Below, one piece after another: positions 1-5,343 of a stretch of 5,343 nt of DNA. Numbering within the stretch: the first letter of the stretch is position 1; the number at the start of each line of letters is the position of its first letter. The translations under genes and the position numbers were made by a program. Origin of the DNA: Pseudomonadota bacterium (GTDB taxonomy: Bacteria > Pseudomonadota > Gammaproteobacteria > Burkholderiales > Ferrovaceae). The DNA is taken from positions 1 through 5,343 of the forward strand of contig JAJZEH010000091.1 in assembly GCA_021805725.1 (NCBI GenBank), in the 5' to 3' direction. The notes under the pieces are model-generated. The model saw only the letters and a program-made list of their open reading frames with translations. It did no database searches and was not told the DNA's origin.

Positions 1-1870
1 CAAGCGTGGTTAGCCCACCCGCTCCGGGCAACAAACCCACGTTCACTTCCACCAGCCCCACATTGGTTTCAAAATGGACGACGCGTCGGTCGCAGTGCAG
101 GAATGCCTCGCATCCACCTCCAAGGGCATAGCCTTTGACGGCAGCAACGGTGGGAATTTGGGAAAAGCGAAGCTGGCGCATCACGTCCTGAAACATTTTT
201 TGTTCAGCACCGAATCCATCCAGACCGGCCCGCGCGTAGATGGTGAGAAAACCATTGAGATCGCCGCCAGCCGAAAAGGGTTCTCCCGGCCCCCAGATCA
301 CGAGACCGCGAAAACCGGATTCTGCGCGAGTCACAGCCTTACCTAATCCCTGCAAGGCGCCTGTGTTGAAGGTGCGCATCTTGGTCTTGATGGTGGCGAT
401 CAAAAACTCGCCATCCAGTGTCCAGGCGCGCACGAAATCATCTTCAAAAACGGTCGTTCCGGCCGTGGCTGGGTTCTGCCCCGGTCCTGACACCACCGTC
501 TCAGGAAACAGCTGGCGTCGGTACACCGATAGCGTGCTGGGCGGCAGATAACCCTGCGTCACCGTACTCCAGGATCCTGCAGCCGTGTGTACGCCCGTAC
601 GCCCATCCGTCACCCAGGCAGGCAAAGGCTCGCTGGACAAGGCGTGTCCCGCTGCAATGTCGTCAGCGATCCATTGCGCCACGGTCTGCCACCCTGCCCG
701 CTGCCAGGTTTCAAACGGGCCTTCCTGCCAGCCAAAACCCCAACGCAAGGCAAAATCGACATCGCGAGCCGAATGGGCAATATGGGCAAGATGCACAGCG
801 CAGTAGTGAAAAATATCGCGATAGAGCGCCCACAGGAACTGGGCCTCCGGGTGGCCCGAGCGCCTCAGGGCCGTCATCCGTTCAGCAGGAGGCAGCTTCA
901 GAAGGGCGGCAACTTCAGCGGCCGCCTTGCCACCACCAGCCACATAGTCGAAGGTGACGGGGTCCAGGCGCAGAATGTCGCGCCCCACCTTCTTGTAGAA
1001 ACCGGCGCCGGATTTGGCACCCAGTGACCCTGCCTCGATCAGGCGCGACACCACCGGGGGCGTGGCATAGGTCGCACGAAAGGAATCATTAGGCAACTGC
1101 TCCTGAAGCGTACGGACCACGTGCACCAAGGTATCCAGGCCAACCACGTCCGCCGTACGATACGTAGCTGAACTGGCGCGCCCCAGTTTTCTGCCGGTGA
1201 GATCGTCCACGACATCGCAGGTCAAACCGAATTTTTCAGCTTCGATCAGGGTAAACAGCATGCCGGCCACGCCGACGCGATTGGCGACGAAGTTGGGTGT
1301 ATCGAGGGCACGCACCACGCGCTTGCCCAGACGGGTGGTCACGAATGTTTCCAGGTCATCGAGGATAATGCCTGCTGTGGCTGCCGTGGGGATCAACTCC
1401 ACAAGGCTCATGTAACGCGGCGGGTTGAAGAAATGTATGCCGCAGAAACGCTGGCGCAGCGCCTCGGGCAATTCTTGCGACAGGGCGGTGATGGAAAGCC
1501 CGGAAGTATTGGATGCAAGAATCGTCCTTGACCCCACATGCGGTGCAATTCTGTGATACAGACCGCTTTTCCAGTCCATGCGCTCGCCGATGGCCTCAAT
1601 GATGAGATCACATTCCTGCAACAGCGGCAGATGCTGATCGTAATTGGCGGGCTGGATCAGGGCTGCATCGGCCACAAGGCCTAACGGCGCTGGTCGAATC
1701 TTCTTGAGACGCTCCACGGCCCTGGTGGCGATGGCGTTCTTGTCACCATCGGCAGCGGCAAGATCAAACAACACTACGGGAACACGTAAATTGATCAGAT
1801 GGGCGGCAATCTGCGCACCCATCACCCCTGCCCCCAGCACGGCGACCTTTCGTACGATGAATCGACTCAC
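1..1870 (-). CDS. Bifunctional 3-hydroxyacyl-CoA dehydrogenase/enoyl-CoA hydratase (FadN-type), 3' end cut by window
   Basis: This enzyme carries out the two middle steps of fatty acid beta-oxidation in the cytoplasm: hydration of enoyl-CoA and NAD-dependent oxidation of 3-hydroxyacyl-CoA. 623 codons are visible and the frame stays open to the window edge. An N-terminal Rossmann domain has GAGVMG (residues 13-18) and the acidic NAD-ribose residue D36. The dehydrogenase catalytic set is intact: S123 in NTSGLS, H146 in HFFNPP, E158 and N197 in NFVANR. The dehydrogenase C-terminal domain spans about 192-293, with a degenerate second copy around 343-390. A crotonase domain starts near 478. It has the oxyanion segments SAGGDLN (533-539) and ALGGGCE (582-588), and both hydratase glutamates, E588 and E608, spaced 20 residues apart as in classical hydratases. 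This dehydrogenase-first order is that of FadN, the reverse of FadB/FadJ. Such proteins are usually near 800 residues, so roughly 170 are missing. I chose the GTG start at 1870 because AGGGAG lies 8 nt upstream and it precedes the Rossmann strand. The gene follows the dehydrogenase gene by 27 nt, probably in one operon. Substrate chain length cannot be read. Confidence 0.93.
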   Translation of the reverse strand, partial: MSRFIVRKVAVLGAGVMGAQIAAHLINLRVPVVLFDLAAADGDKNAIATRAVERLKKIRPAPLGLVADAALIQPANYDQHLPLLQECDLIIEAIGERMDWKSGLYHRIAPHVGSRTILASNTSGLSITALSQELPEALRQRFCGIHFFNPPRYMSLVELIPTAATAGIILDDLETFVTTRLGKRVVRALDTPNFVANRVGVAGMLFTLIEAEKFGLTCDVVDDLTGRKLGRASSATYRTADVVGLDTLVHVVRTLQEQLPNDSFRATYATPPVVSRLIEAGSLGAKSGAGFYKKVGRDILRLDPVTFDYVAGGGKAAAEVAALLKLPPAERMTALRRSGHPEAQFLWALYRDIFHYCAVHLAHIAHSARDVDFALRWGFGWQEGPFETWQRAGWQTVAQWIADDIAAGHALSSEPLPAWVTDGRTGVHTAAGSWSTVTQGYLPPSTLSVYRRQLFPETVVSGPGQNPATAGTTVFEDDFVRAWTLDGEFLIATIKTKMRTFNTGALQGLGKAVTRAESGFRGLVIWGPGEPFSAGGDLNGFLTIYARAGLDGFGAEQKMFQDVMRQLRFSQIPTVAAVKGYALGGGCEAFLHCDRRVVHFETNVGLVEVNVGLLPGAGGLTTL

Positions 1871-1878
1871 GCTCTTGG

Positions 1879-1884
1879 CTCCCT
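1879..1884 (-). promoter_or_regulatory. Ribosome binding site of the hydroxyacyl-CoA dehydrogenase gene
   Basis: AGGGAG on the minus strand lies 8 nt before the GTG at 1870. It supports this GTG over the internal GTG codons at residues 11 and 16, which would cut into the NAD-binding fold. It sits in the 27-nt gap after the upstream stop codon, where I see no terminator hairpin. Confidence 0.6.
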
Positions 1885-1897
1885 GTGGATTGTTGAA

Positions 1898-2968
1898 TCA
1901 AATAGCTGCAGCAATTGCCATTCCAAGCTCCGTCGTGCTGGCAGTGCCTCCCAGGTCTGGCGTCCTGGGCCCTTGGATCAGCACTTCCTCGACGGCTTTG
2001 ATGATGGCGTCATGAGCCGCCCGATAACCAGGGCCCTCACCCAGAAAATCCATCATCAGGGCACCCGACCAGATCATGGCGATGGGATTGGCAATGTTGC
2101 GCCCATAGATATCGGGCGCAGAACCATGAACGGGCTCGAACAATGAGGGAAACAACCGTTCAGGGTTGAGACTGGCTGATGGCGCAAGGCCGATGGTGCC
2201 GGTACAGGCAGGTCCGAGATCCGACAGGATGTCGCCAAACAGGTTGGAAGCGACCACGACGTCAAAGCGCTCGGGACTGAGGACAAAGCGCGCCGTCAGG
2301 ATATCGATGTGGTATTTGTCCCAGTGTACCGTGGGGTAATCTCCAGCCACGGCCTCTACCCGTTCGTCCCAGTAGGGCATGCTGATGGAAATACCGTTGG
2401 ATTTGGTGGCAGAGGTGAGATGGCGCCGCGGGCGTTTTTGCGCCAGTTCAAAAGCGTAGCGCAAGATGCGATCCACGCCCTTGCGCGAAAACACCGACTC
2501 CTGCACCACGACTTCGCGTTCAGTACCAGCAAACATTCTGCCACCAATGGAGGAATATTCACCTTCGGTATTTTCGCGTACCACCAGAAAATCGATGTCT
2601 CCGGGTTTCTTTCCCGCCAGGGGCGATGGTACGCCAGGCATCAGTCGCACCGGACGCAGGTTGACGTACTGGTCAAACTCGCGCCGGAACTTGATCAGGG
2701 AGCCCCAGAGGGAAACATGATCGGGTACCACCTCGGGCCAGCCCACCGCGCCGAAATAGATGGCATCAAAATGCTTGAGTTGCTCAAACCAATCTGCCGG
2801 CATCATTTCGCCATGACGCTGCCACCAGGCAGCGCTGGCCCATTCCAGCCAGGTCCATTCCAGCGCGATGCCCATCTTGCGGGCTGCGGCTTCCACGACA
2901 CGAACCCCCTCAGGCATGACTTCCATGCCGATGCCATCCCCAGGGATGACTGCAATCCGATGTGCCAT
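1898..2968 (-). CDS. Tartrate dehydrogenase/decarboxylase or D-malate dehydrogenase (isopropylmalate dehydrogenase superfamily)
   Basis: This is a 356-residue cytoplasmic NAD- and divalent-metal-dependent dehydrogenase of the beta-decarboxylating family. Known members of this branch oxidise tartrate to oxaloglycolate, decarboxylate meso-tartrate, or convert D-malate to pyruvate and CO2. The start PGDGIG (9-14) is the family N-terminal motif. The segment LWGSLIKFRREFDQYVNLRP (87-106) carries the substrate arginines R95 and R105 and is of tartrate/D-malate type rather than LeuB type. RENTEGEY (131-138) supplies the catalytic tyrosine Y138. SATKSN contains the catalytic lysine K189. D222 and GDILSD (D246, D250) are the metal ligands. 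EPVHGSAPDI (278-287) is the adenine-binding loop, and its D286 fits NAD preference. The length is normal and the gene is complete. I chose the ATG at 2968 because AAGGA sits 4 nt upstream. The longer GTG form from 2992 would place that ribosome binding site inside the gene and overlap a palindrome. It is the first gene of a probable operon with the beta-oxidation enzyme. TtuC or DmlA are possible names, but sequence alone does not separate tartrate from D-malate use. Confidence 0.92.
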   Translation of the reverse strand: MAHRIAVIPGDGIGMEVMPEGVRVVEAAARKMGIALEWTWLEWASAAWWQRHGEMMPADWFEQLKHFDAIYFGAVGWPEVVPDHVSLWGSLIKFRREFDQYVNLRPVRLMPGVPSPLAGKKPGDIDFLVVRENTEGEYSSIGGRMFAGTEREVVVQESVFSRKGVDRILRYAFELAQKRPRRHLTSATKSNGISISMPYWDERVEAVAGDYPTVHWDKYHIDILTARFVLSPERFDVVVASNLFGDILSDLGPACTGTIGLAPSASLNPERLFPSLFEPVHGSAPDIYGRNIANPIAMIWSGALMMDFLGEGPGYRAAHDAIIKAVEEVLIQGPRTPDLGGTASTTELGMAIAAAI

Positions 2969-2972
2969 CAAT

Positions 2973-2977
2973 TCCTT
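2973..2977 (-). promoter_or_regulatory. Ribosome binding site deciding the tartrate/D-malate dehydrogenase start
   Basis: AAGGA on the minus strand is 4 nt before the ATG at 2968. Its position favours the ATG giving the protein start MAHRIAVIPGDG over the in-frame GTG at 2992, which would add eight residues with no counterpart in the family. Confidence 0.6.
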
Positions 2978-2979
2978 TT

Positions 2980-2994
2980 GGGTGCCAGGCACCC
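2980..2994. repeat. 15-bp perfect palindrome GGGTGCC-A-GGCACCC, candidate operator
   Basis: Two 7-bp arms are perfectly complementary around one central base. The palindrome ends 2 nt upstream of the AAGGA ribosome binding site of the dehydrogenase gene (on the minus strand). A one-base loop is too tight for a good RNA hairpin without losing the innermost pair, so a protein-binding operator is the simpler reading. It does not fit the LysR T-N11-A pattern: the flanking T at 2979 faces a G at 2995. The regulator is not in the window. Confidence 0.45.
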
Positions 2995-3011
2995 GATACC
3001 GATCAACGAGA

Positions 3012-3033
3012 CGGCAATTTTACCGCATTGCCG
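3012..3033. repeat. Inverted repeat CGGCAAT-N8-ATTGCCG in the divergent intergenic region, candidate operator
   Basis: Perfect 7-bp arms at 3012-3018 and 3027-3033 are separated by 8 bp that are richer in A and T at the left. The 22-bp span is typical of a dimeric regulator site. Each arm reads TTGCCG outward, and on the plus strand this coincides with a possible -35 element for pabBC. No U-tract follows on either strand, so it is not an intrinsic terminator. Confidence 0.45.
3017..3022 (-). promoter_or_regulatory. Weak candidate -10 element for the leftward operon
   Basis: TAAAAT on the minus strand matches five of six bases of the sigma-70 -10 consensus. The hexamer 17 nt upstream (TGCTCA) is a poor -35, so the site is only a candidate and may depend on an activator. 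If used, transcription would start near 3010, giving a leader of about 40 nt that includes the 15-bp palindrome. Confidence 0.15.
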
Positions 3034-3055
3034 CTTCACTGAGCAGGAGTAGAAT
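3028..3055 (+). promoter_or_regulatory. Candidate sigma-70 promoter for pabBC, possibly giving a leaderless mRNA
   Basis: TTGCCG (3028-3033) and TAGAAT (3050-3055) are separated by 16 bp. They match four of six and five of six consensus bases. The -35 lies inside the right arm of the 22-bp inverted repeat, so a bound regulator would block it. The predicted start of transcription falls at about 3061-3063, on or next to the ATG at 3062, which would give little or no leader. This conflicts with use of the AGGAG at 3045-3049 as a ribosome binding site; only one of the two readings can hold for a given transcript. Confidence 0.3.
3045..3049 (+). promoter_or_regulatory. AGGAG Shine-Dalgarno-like site, poorly placed for pabBC
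   Basis: AGGAG lies 12 nt before the pabBC ATG at 3062, which is long. It lies only 4 nt before an out-of-frame ATG at 3054 that opens a 28-codon frame ending at 3140. The pabBC frame cannot start earlier because of an in-frame TAG at 3050-3052. Confidence 0.35.
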
Positions 3056-3061
3056 GGCGGG

Positions 3062-4837
3062 ATGCGTTTGGTACTCGATTTTGCCGATCACCCGGGACAT
3101 GTCATCAGAAGGGTGTTTACTCAACCCAGTGTGGTCCTGAAAGCCTATCACCCGGATGAAGTGAGGCCATTGCTGGACCAGATTGAAGCAGCCACGCGCA
3201 ATGGGGCCTATGCGGCCGGATACATGAGTTATGAATGCGCCCCGGCTTTTGAACCCAGCGCCCGTGTGCATGCCTCCTTGAGCAAGCCCATCGCGCAATT
3301 TGGCGTGTTCGACGCCCCGCAATCCATGCTGCACCCCCCCCTCTCGACCGAGCCGGTGTCCTGCTCACCCTGGAAACTCGACGTTTCTCCGGAGGAATAC
3401 GCCCAAAACATTCACCTGATTCATGAAGCCATCGAGCGGGGCGACACCTATCAAATCAATTACACGCTGCGGGCCGTATCACGGCTGACAGGGTCAAGCG
3501 GCGCCTATTACGAACGGTTGCGTCATGCGCAACGCGCAGACTACTGCGTCTGGCTGGACTGCGGTGACTTTCAGATTCTCTCCATTTCTCCCGAGCTGTT
3601 TTTTGCCAGGACCGGCAACGTGGTTACCACCCGCCCCATGAAAGGGACGGTACGCCGGGGCTTTCAACCCGAGGAAGACGCTGCCCTGGAACGCTGGCTT
3701 TCCGAATCACGCAAAAACCGGGCAGAAAACCTCATGATCGTGGATCTGTTGCGCAATGACCTCTCACGCATCGCCCGTTCTGGCACGGTCCACGTCCCTG
3801 CCCTGTTTACCATTGAACGGTACCCCACCGTACTGCAGATGACCTCCACGGTGCAAGCCACCTTGCGCGATGAGATCACGTTGTGCGACATCTTTGCGTC
3901 CCTGTTTCCCTGCGGCTCCATCACGGGCGCGCCCAAGCTTAAATCCATGGAACTGATCCACCAGCTGGAGACCAGCGCCCGCGGCCCTTACTGTGGTGCG
4001 ATTGGCTGGATCAGACCCGGTGGTGACGCCCAGTTCAATGTAGCGATTCGCACCCTCACTCTCGATACGGACAACGGGGCCATGATATGTGGCCTGGGCG
4101 GCGGCATCACCTGGGATTCGCGCAGTGATGAGGAGTATGCCGAGGTGGTCACCAAGTCGAAATTCCTGGAGTTCGAGCCCAAGGATTACGAGTTGCTTGA
4201 AACCCTGCTTCTGCGAGACGGTCAGTTCTGGCTGGAAGAAGGGCATCTGGCGCGTCTCGCCCGGTCCGCTGCCACCCTGGGATTTCCGCAACCCGCGGCG
4301 GTGTTGCGTCCAACCCTGGCGCGCTATGCCCAACAGTACCCCCAGGGGGACTATCGCGTCCGCCTGTGCTATGGCCGTGGGGGCACGGTGCATATGGAGG
4401 GTTTTCCCATCTCGCCCAATCCTGCGCTGACGGTGTCCGTCACCCTGGCGCGCACGCCCGTCTCTTCCCTCAACCTGCTTCTGCAGCATAAAACCACGCA
4501 GCGCGACCTCTATGAACACCATGTGCAGGCTGCCCTGCCCGGTCATTACGATGTGCTGTTGTGGAACGAACGCGGTGAAGTCACTGAATTTACGCGCGGC
4601 AACCTGGTATTGGAACAAAATGAAGTGTTCTACACGCCACCCCAGGAATGCGGTCTGCTCCCTGGGGTCTATCGCCAACAACTGCTCGATGAAGGACAGC
4701 TCGTGGAAAGGGTCATCACCCTGTCGGACCTGGTCACGGCCGAAACACTGTGGTTCGTGAATAGCGTGCGCGGTTGGGTTGCGGTACAGTTACCCCCCGG
4801 CGCCATAGAGCAAGCCATTCTGGATTTTCAATCATGA
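3062..4837 (+). CDS. pabB: PabB-PabC fusion: aminodeoxychorismate synthase component I / aminodeoxychorismate lyase
   Basis: This 591-residue cytoplasmic enzyme should convert chorismate to 4-amino-4-deoxychorismate and then to p-aminobenzoate plus pyruvate, supplying folate synthesis. The N-terminal part (about 1-110) is short compared with stand-alone PabB. The chorismate-binding domain spans about 110-370. It includes GDTYQINYT (128-135), ISPELFF (175-181), PMKGT (192-196), the RAENLMIVDLLRND segment (220-233), GSITGAPK (285-292) and GLGGGITWDS (344-353). K194 in PMKGT marks aminodeoxychorismate synthase; anthranilate synthases lack this lysine. The C-terminal class IV aminotransferase-fold domain spans about 380-588. 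It has the PLP lysine K477 in HKTTQRDLYE, and TEFTRGNL (508-515) with E509 as the cofactor-contacting glutamate. An in-frame TAG at 3050 rules out an upstream start. No PabA glutaminase is present here, so ammonia or a PabA/TrpG subunit encoded elsewhere must provide nitrogen. The stop codon lies just before the next gene. An 8-base C run lies at 3334-3341. Confidence 0.94.
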   Translation: MRLVLDFADHPGHVIRRVFTQPSVVLKAYHPDEVRPLLDQIEAATRNGAYAAGYMSYECAPAFEPSARVHASLSKPIAQFGVFDAPQSMLHPPLSTEPVSCSPWKLDVSPEEYAQNIHLIHEAIERGDTYQINYTLRAVSRLTGSSGAYYERLRHAQRADYCVWLDCGDFQILSISPELFFARTGNVVTTRPMKGTVRRGFQPEEDAALERWLSESRKNRAENLMIVDLLRNDLSRIARSGTVHVPALFTIERYPTVLQMTSTVQATLRDEITLCDIFASLFPCGSITGAPKLKSMELIHQLETSARGPYCGAIGWIRPGGDAQFNVAIRTLTLDTDNGAMICGLGGGITWDSRSDEEYAEVVTKSKFLEFEPKDYELLETLLLRDGQFWLEEGHLARLARSAATLGFPQPAAVLRPTLARYAQQYPQGDYRVRLCYGRGGTVHMEGFPISPNPALTVSVTLARTPVSSLNLLLQHKTTQRDLYEHHVQAALPGHYDVLLWNERGEVTEFTRGNLVLEQNEVFYTPPQECGLLPGVYRQQLLDEGQLVERVITLSDLVTAETLWFVNSVRGWVAVQLPPGAIEQAILDFQS

Positions 4838-4840
4838 GGT
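4836..4840 (+). promoter_or_regulatory. Ribosome binding site of the substrate-binding protein gene
   Basis: GAGGT overlaps the pabBC stop codon (TGA at 4835-4837) and sits 5 nt before the ATG at 4846. It favours 4846 over the in-frame ATG at 4834, which would overlap the stop as ATGA and add MRYD to the signal peptide. Either choice implies translational coupling. Confidence 0.55.
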
Positions 4841-4845
4841 ATGAC

Positions 4846-5343
4846 ATGCGTTGGTTGCAGGGTTTTCTGATTTCGGTATCGTTGTTGGCAATGAGTCCAC
4901 TTCAGGCCGAAGACGTGGTGCGCCTGGGTAATCTCAAGCTTGCGCACTTTGGCGCGGTGGGCTACATCAAGGAAATCGCCCCCAAATGCGGCCTCAAGGT
5001 GGAAGAACGCCTGTTCGCCAAAGGCCCGGACATCATGCAAGCCATGATTGCAGATGAACTTGACGTGGGCGCCACAGCTTCAGAAGCCGCCATTTCGGGA
5101 CGTGCCAATGGAGTGCCCATTGTCATTGTGGCTGGATTTGCCCGTGGAGGCGCCCGCTTGCTTAGCAGGACCGACCTTCACCTCAAAACCATCGAAAGCC
5201 TCAAATCCAGAAAAGTAGGCGTGACCCGCGGCGGCATCCAGGAAGTCTTGCTGGTGGCTGAACTCGCCCAGCATAAAATGACCTGGTCCGATCAGCCCGG
5301 CAAGGATGTTCAGCTGATCTACCTGGCCTACCCCGACCTCAAC
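4846..5343 (+). CDS. Periplasmic ABC-type substrate-binding protein, SsuA/TauA/NMT1-like, 3' end cut by window
   Basis: 166 codons are visible and the frame is open at the right edge; proteins of this group are usually about 300-340 residues. The first 21 residues form a Sec signal peptide: a short start with R2, a hydrophobic core (FLISVSLLAM, 7-16) and a likely cleavage after LQA (19-21). There is no lipobox cysteine, so the product should be a soluble periplasmic protein, not a lipoprotein. The mature part begins with a beta strand (VVRLGNLKLAHFGAVGYI). It then follows the family's pattern: a segment of PDIMQAMIADELDVGATAS type, in which the protein lists what it cannot find at a site (about 60-80), a hydrophobic strand IVIVAGF, and KSRKVGVTRGG, which matches the loop that grips an anionic ligand in sulfonate, nitrate and thiamine-precursor binding proteins. 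The ligand cannot be named. It follows pabBC by 8 nt, so the two are probably translated from one mRNA. Permease and ATPase genes would be expected just beyond the window. Assignment to the family is fairly firm; a non-transport role, as for some orphan binding proteins, is possible. Confidence 0.8.
   Translation, partial: MRWLQGFLISVSLLAMSPLQAEDVVRLGNLKLAHFGAVGYIKEIAPKCGLKVEERLFAKGPDIMQAMIADELDVGATASEAAISGRANGVPIVIVAGFARGGARLLSRTDLHLKTIESLKSRKVGVTRGGIQEVLLVAELAQHKMTWSDQPGKDVQLIYLAYPDLN

Noticed and set aside
418..1027. Overlapping plus-strand frames of 179 and 146 residues opposite the hydroxyacyl-CoA dehydrogenase gene
   Set aside because: They run antisense to a continuous 623-codon coding frame. 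Their compositions, rich in Arg, Pro, Ser and Gln, are typical of shadow frames in GC-rich DNA.
2969..2992. Longer GTG start of the dehydrogenase at 2992, adding eight residues
   Set aside because: It would bury the AAGGA ribosome binding site and most of the 15-bp palindrome inside the coding region, and the added residues precede the usual family N-terminus.
3012..3033. Intrinsic terminator between the divergent genes
   Set aside because: The stem is only 7 bp with an 8-base loop and no U-tract on either strand, and both flanking genes read away from it, so there is no transcript to end here.
2309..3052. 247-residue open frame on the plus strand opposite the dehydrogenase gene
   Set aside because: It is antisense to a gene with all family motifs intact, its protein shows no recognisable domain, and it would cross the divergent intergenic region. 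It is a GC-rich shadow frame.
3764..4681. 305-residue open frame on the minus strand opposite pabBC
   Set aside because: It lies wholly within the PabBC coding region, which carries conserved motifs throughout. Its translation is low in recognisable structure and has no supported ribosome binding site.
4834..4845. ATGA overlap start of the substrate-binding protein at 4834
   Set aside because: It is possible, but no ribosome binding site of suitable spacing was seen before it. The GAGGT at 4836-4840 points to the ATG at 4846, which gives a cleaner signal peptide.

Overview
The window is a compact metabolic segment of a GC-rich proteobacterium. The protein sequences read most like Betaproteobacteria (Burkholderiales or Rhodocyclales-like). 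This is judged from the style of the beta-oxidation enzyme and of the PabB-PabC fusion; no database search was possible. I see no rRNA, tRNA, CRISPR array, insertion sequence or phage gene. Nothing here looks like a new defence or mobile system.

Layout. Two gene blocks diverge from a 93-bp intergenic region (2969-3061). Leftward on the minus strand come a complete tartrate/D-malate dehydrogenase-type decarboxylating dehydrogenase (1898-2968) and, 27 nt later, a large bifunctional 3-hydroxyacyl-CoA dehydrogenase/enoyl-CoA hydratase that runs off the left edge (1-1870, 623 codons seen). Rightward on the plus strand come a complete PabB-PabC fusion for p-aminobenzoate synthesis (3062-4837) and, 8 nt later, a secreted ABC-type substrate-binding protein of the SsuA/TauA/NMT1-like group that runs off the right edge (4846-5343, 166 codons seen).

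How the genes work together. The leftward pair looks like one transcription unit for carbon catabolism. One enzyme oxidises and may decarboxylate a hydroxy acid, and the other carries out two successive beta-oxidation steps. The rightward pair couples a folate-precursor enzyme tightly to a transport component, and the functional link is not obvious. PabBC would need a PabA/TrpG glutaminase encoded elsewhere to use glutamine.

The most interesting non-coding structure is in the short divergent region. It holds two perfect 7-bp inverted repeats: one a tight 15-bp palindrome just upstream of the dehydrogenase ribosome binding site, the other overlapping a plausible -35 element for pabBC. Essentially all the rest of the window is coding, and no non-coding stretch exceeds 93 bp.
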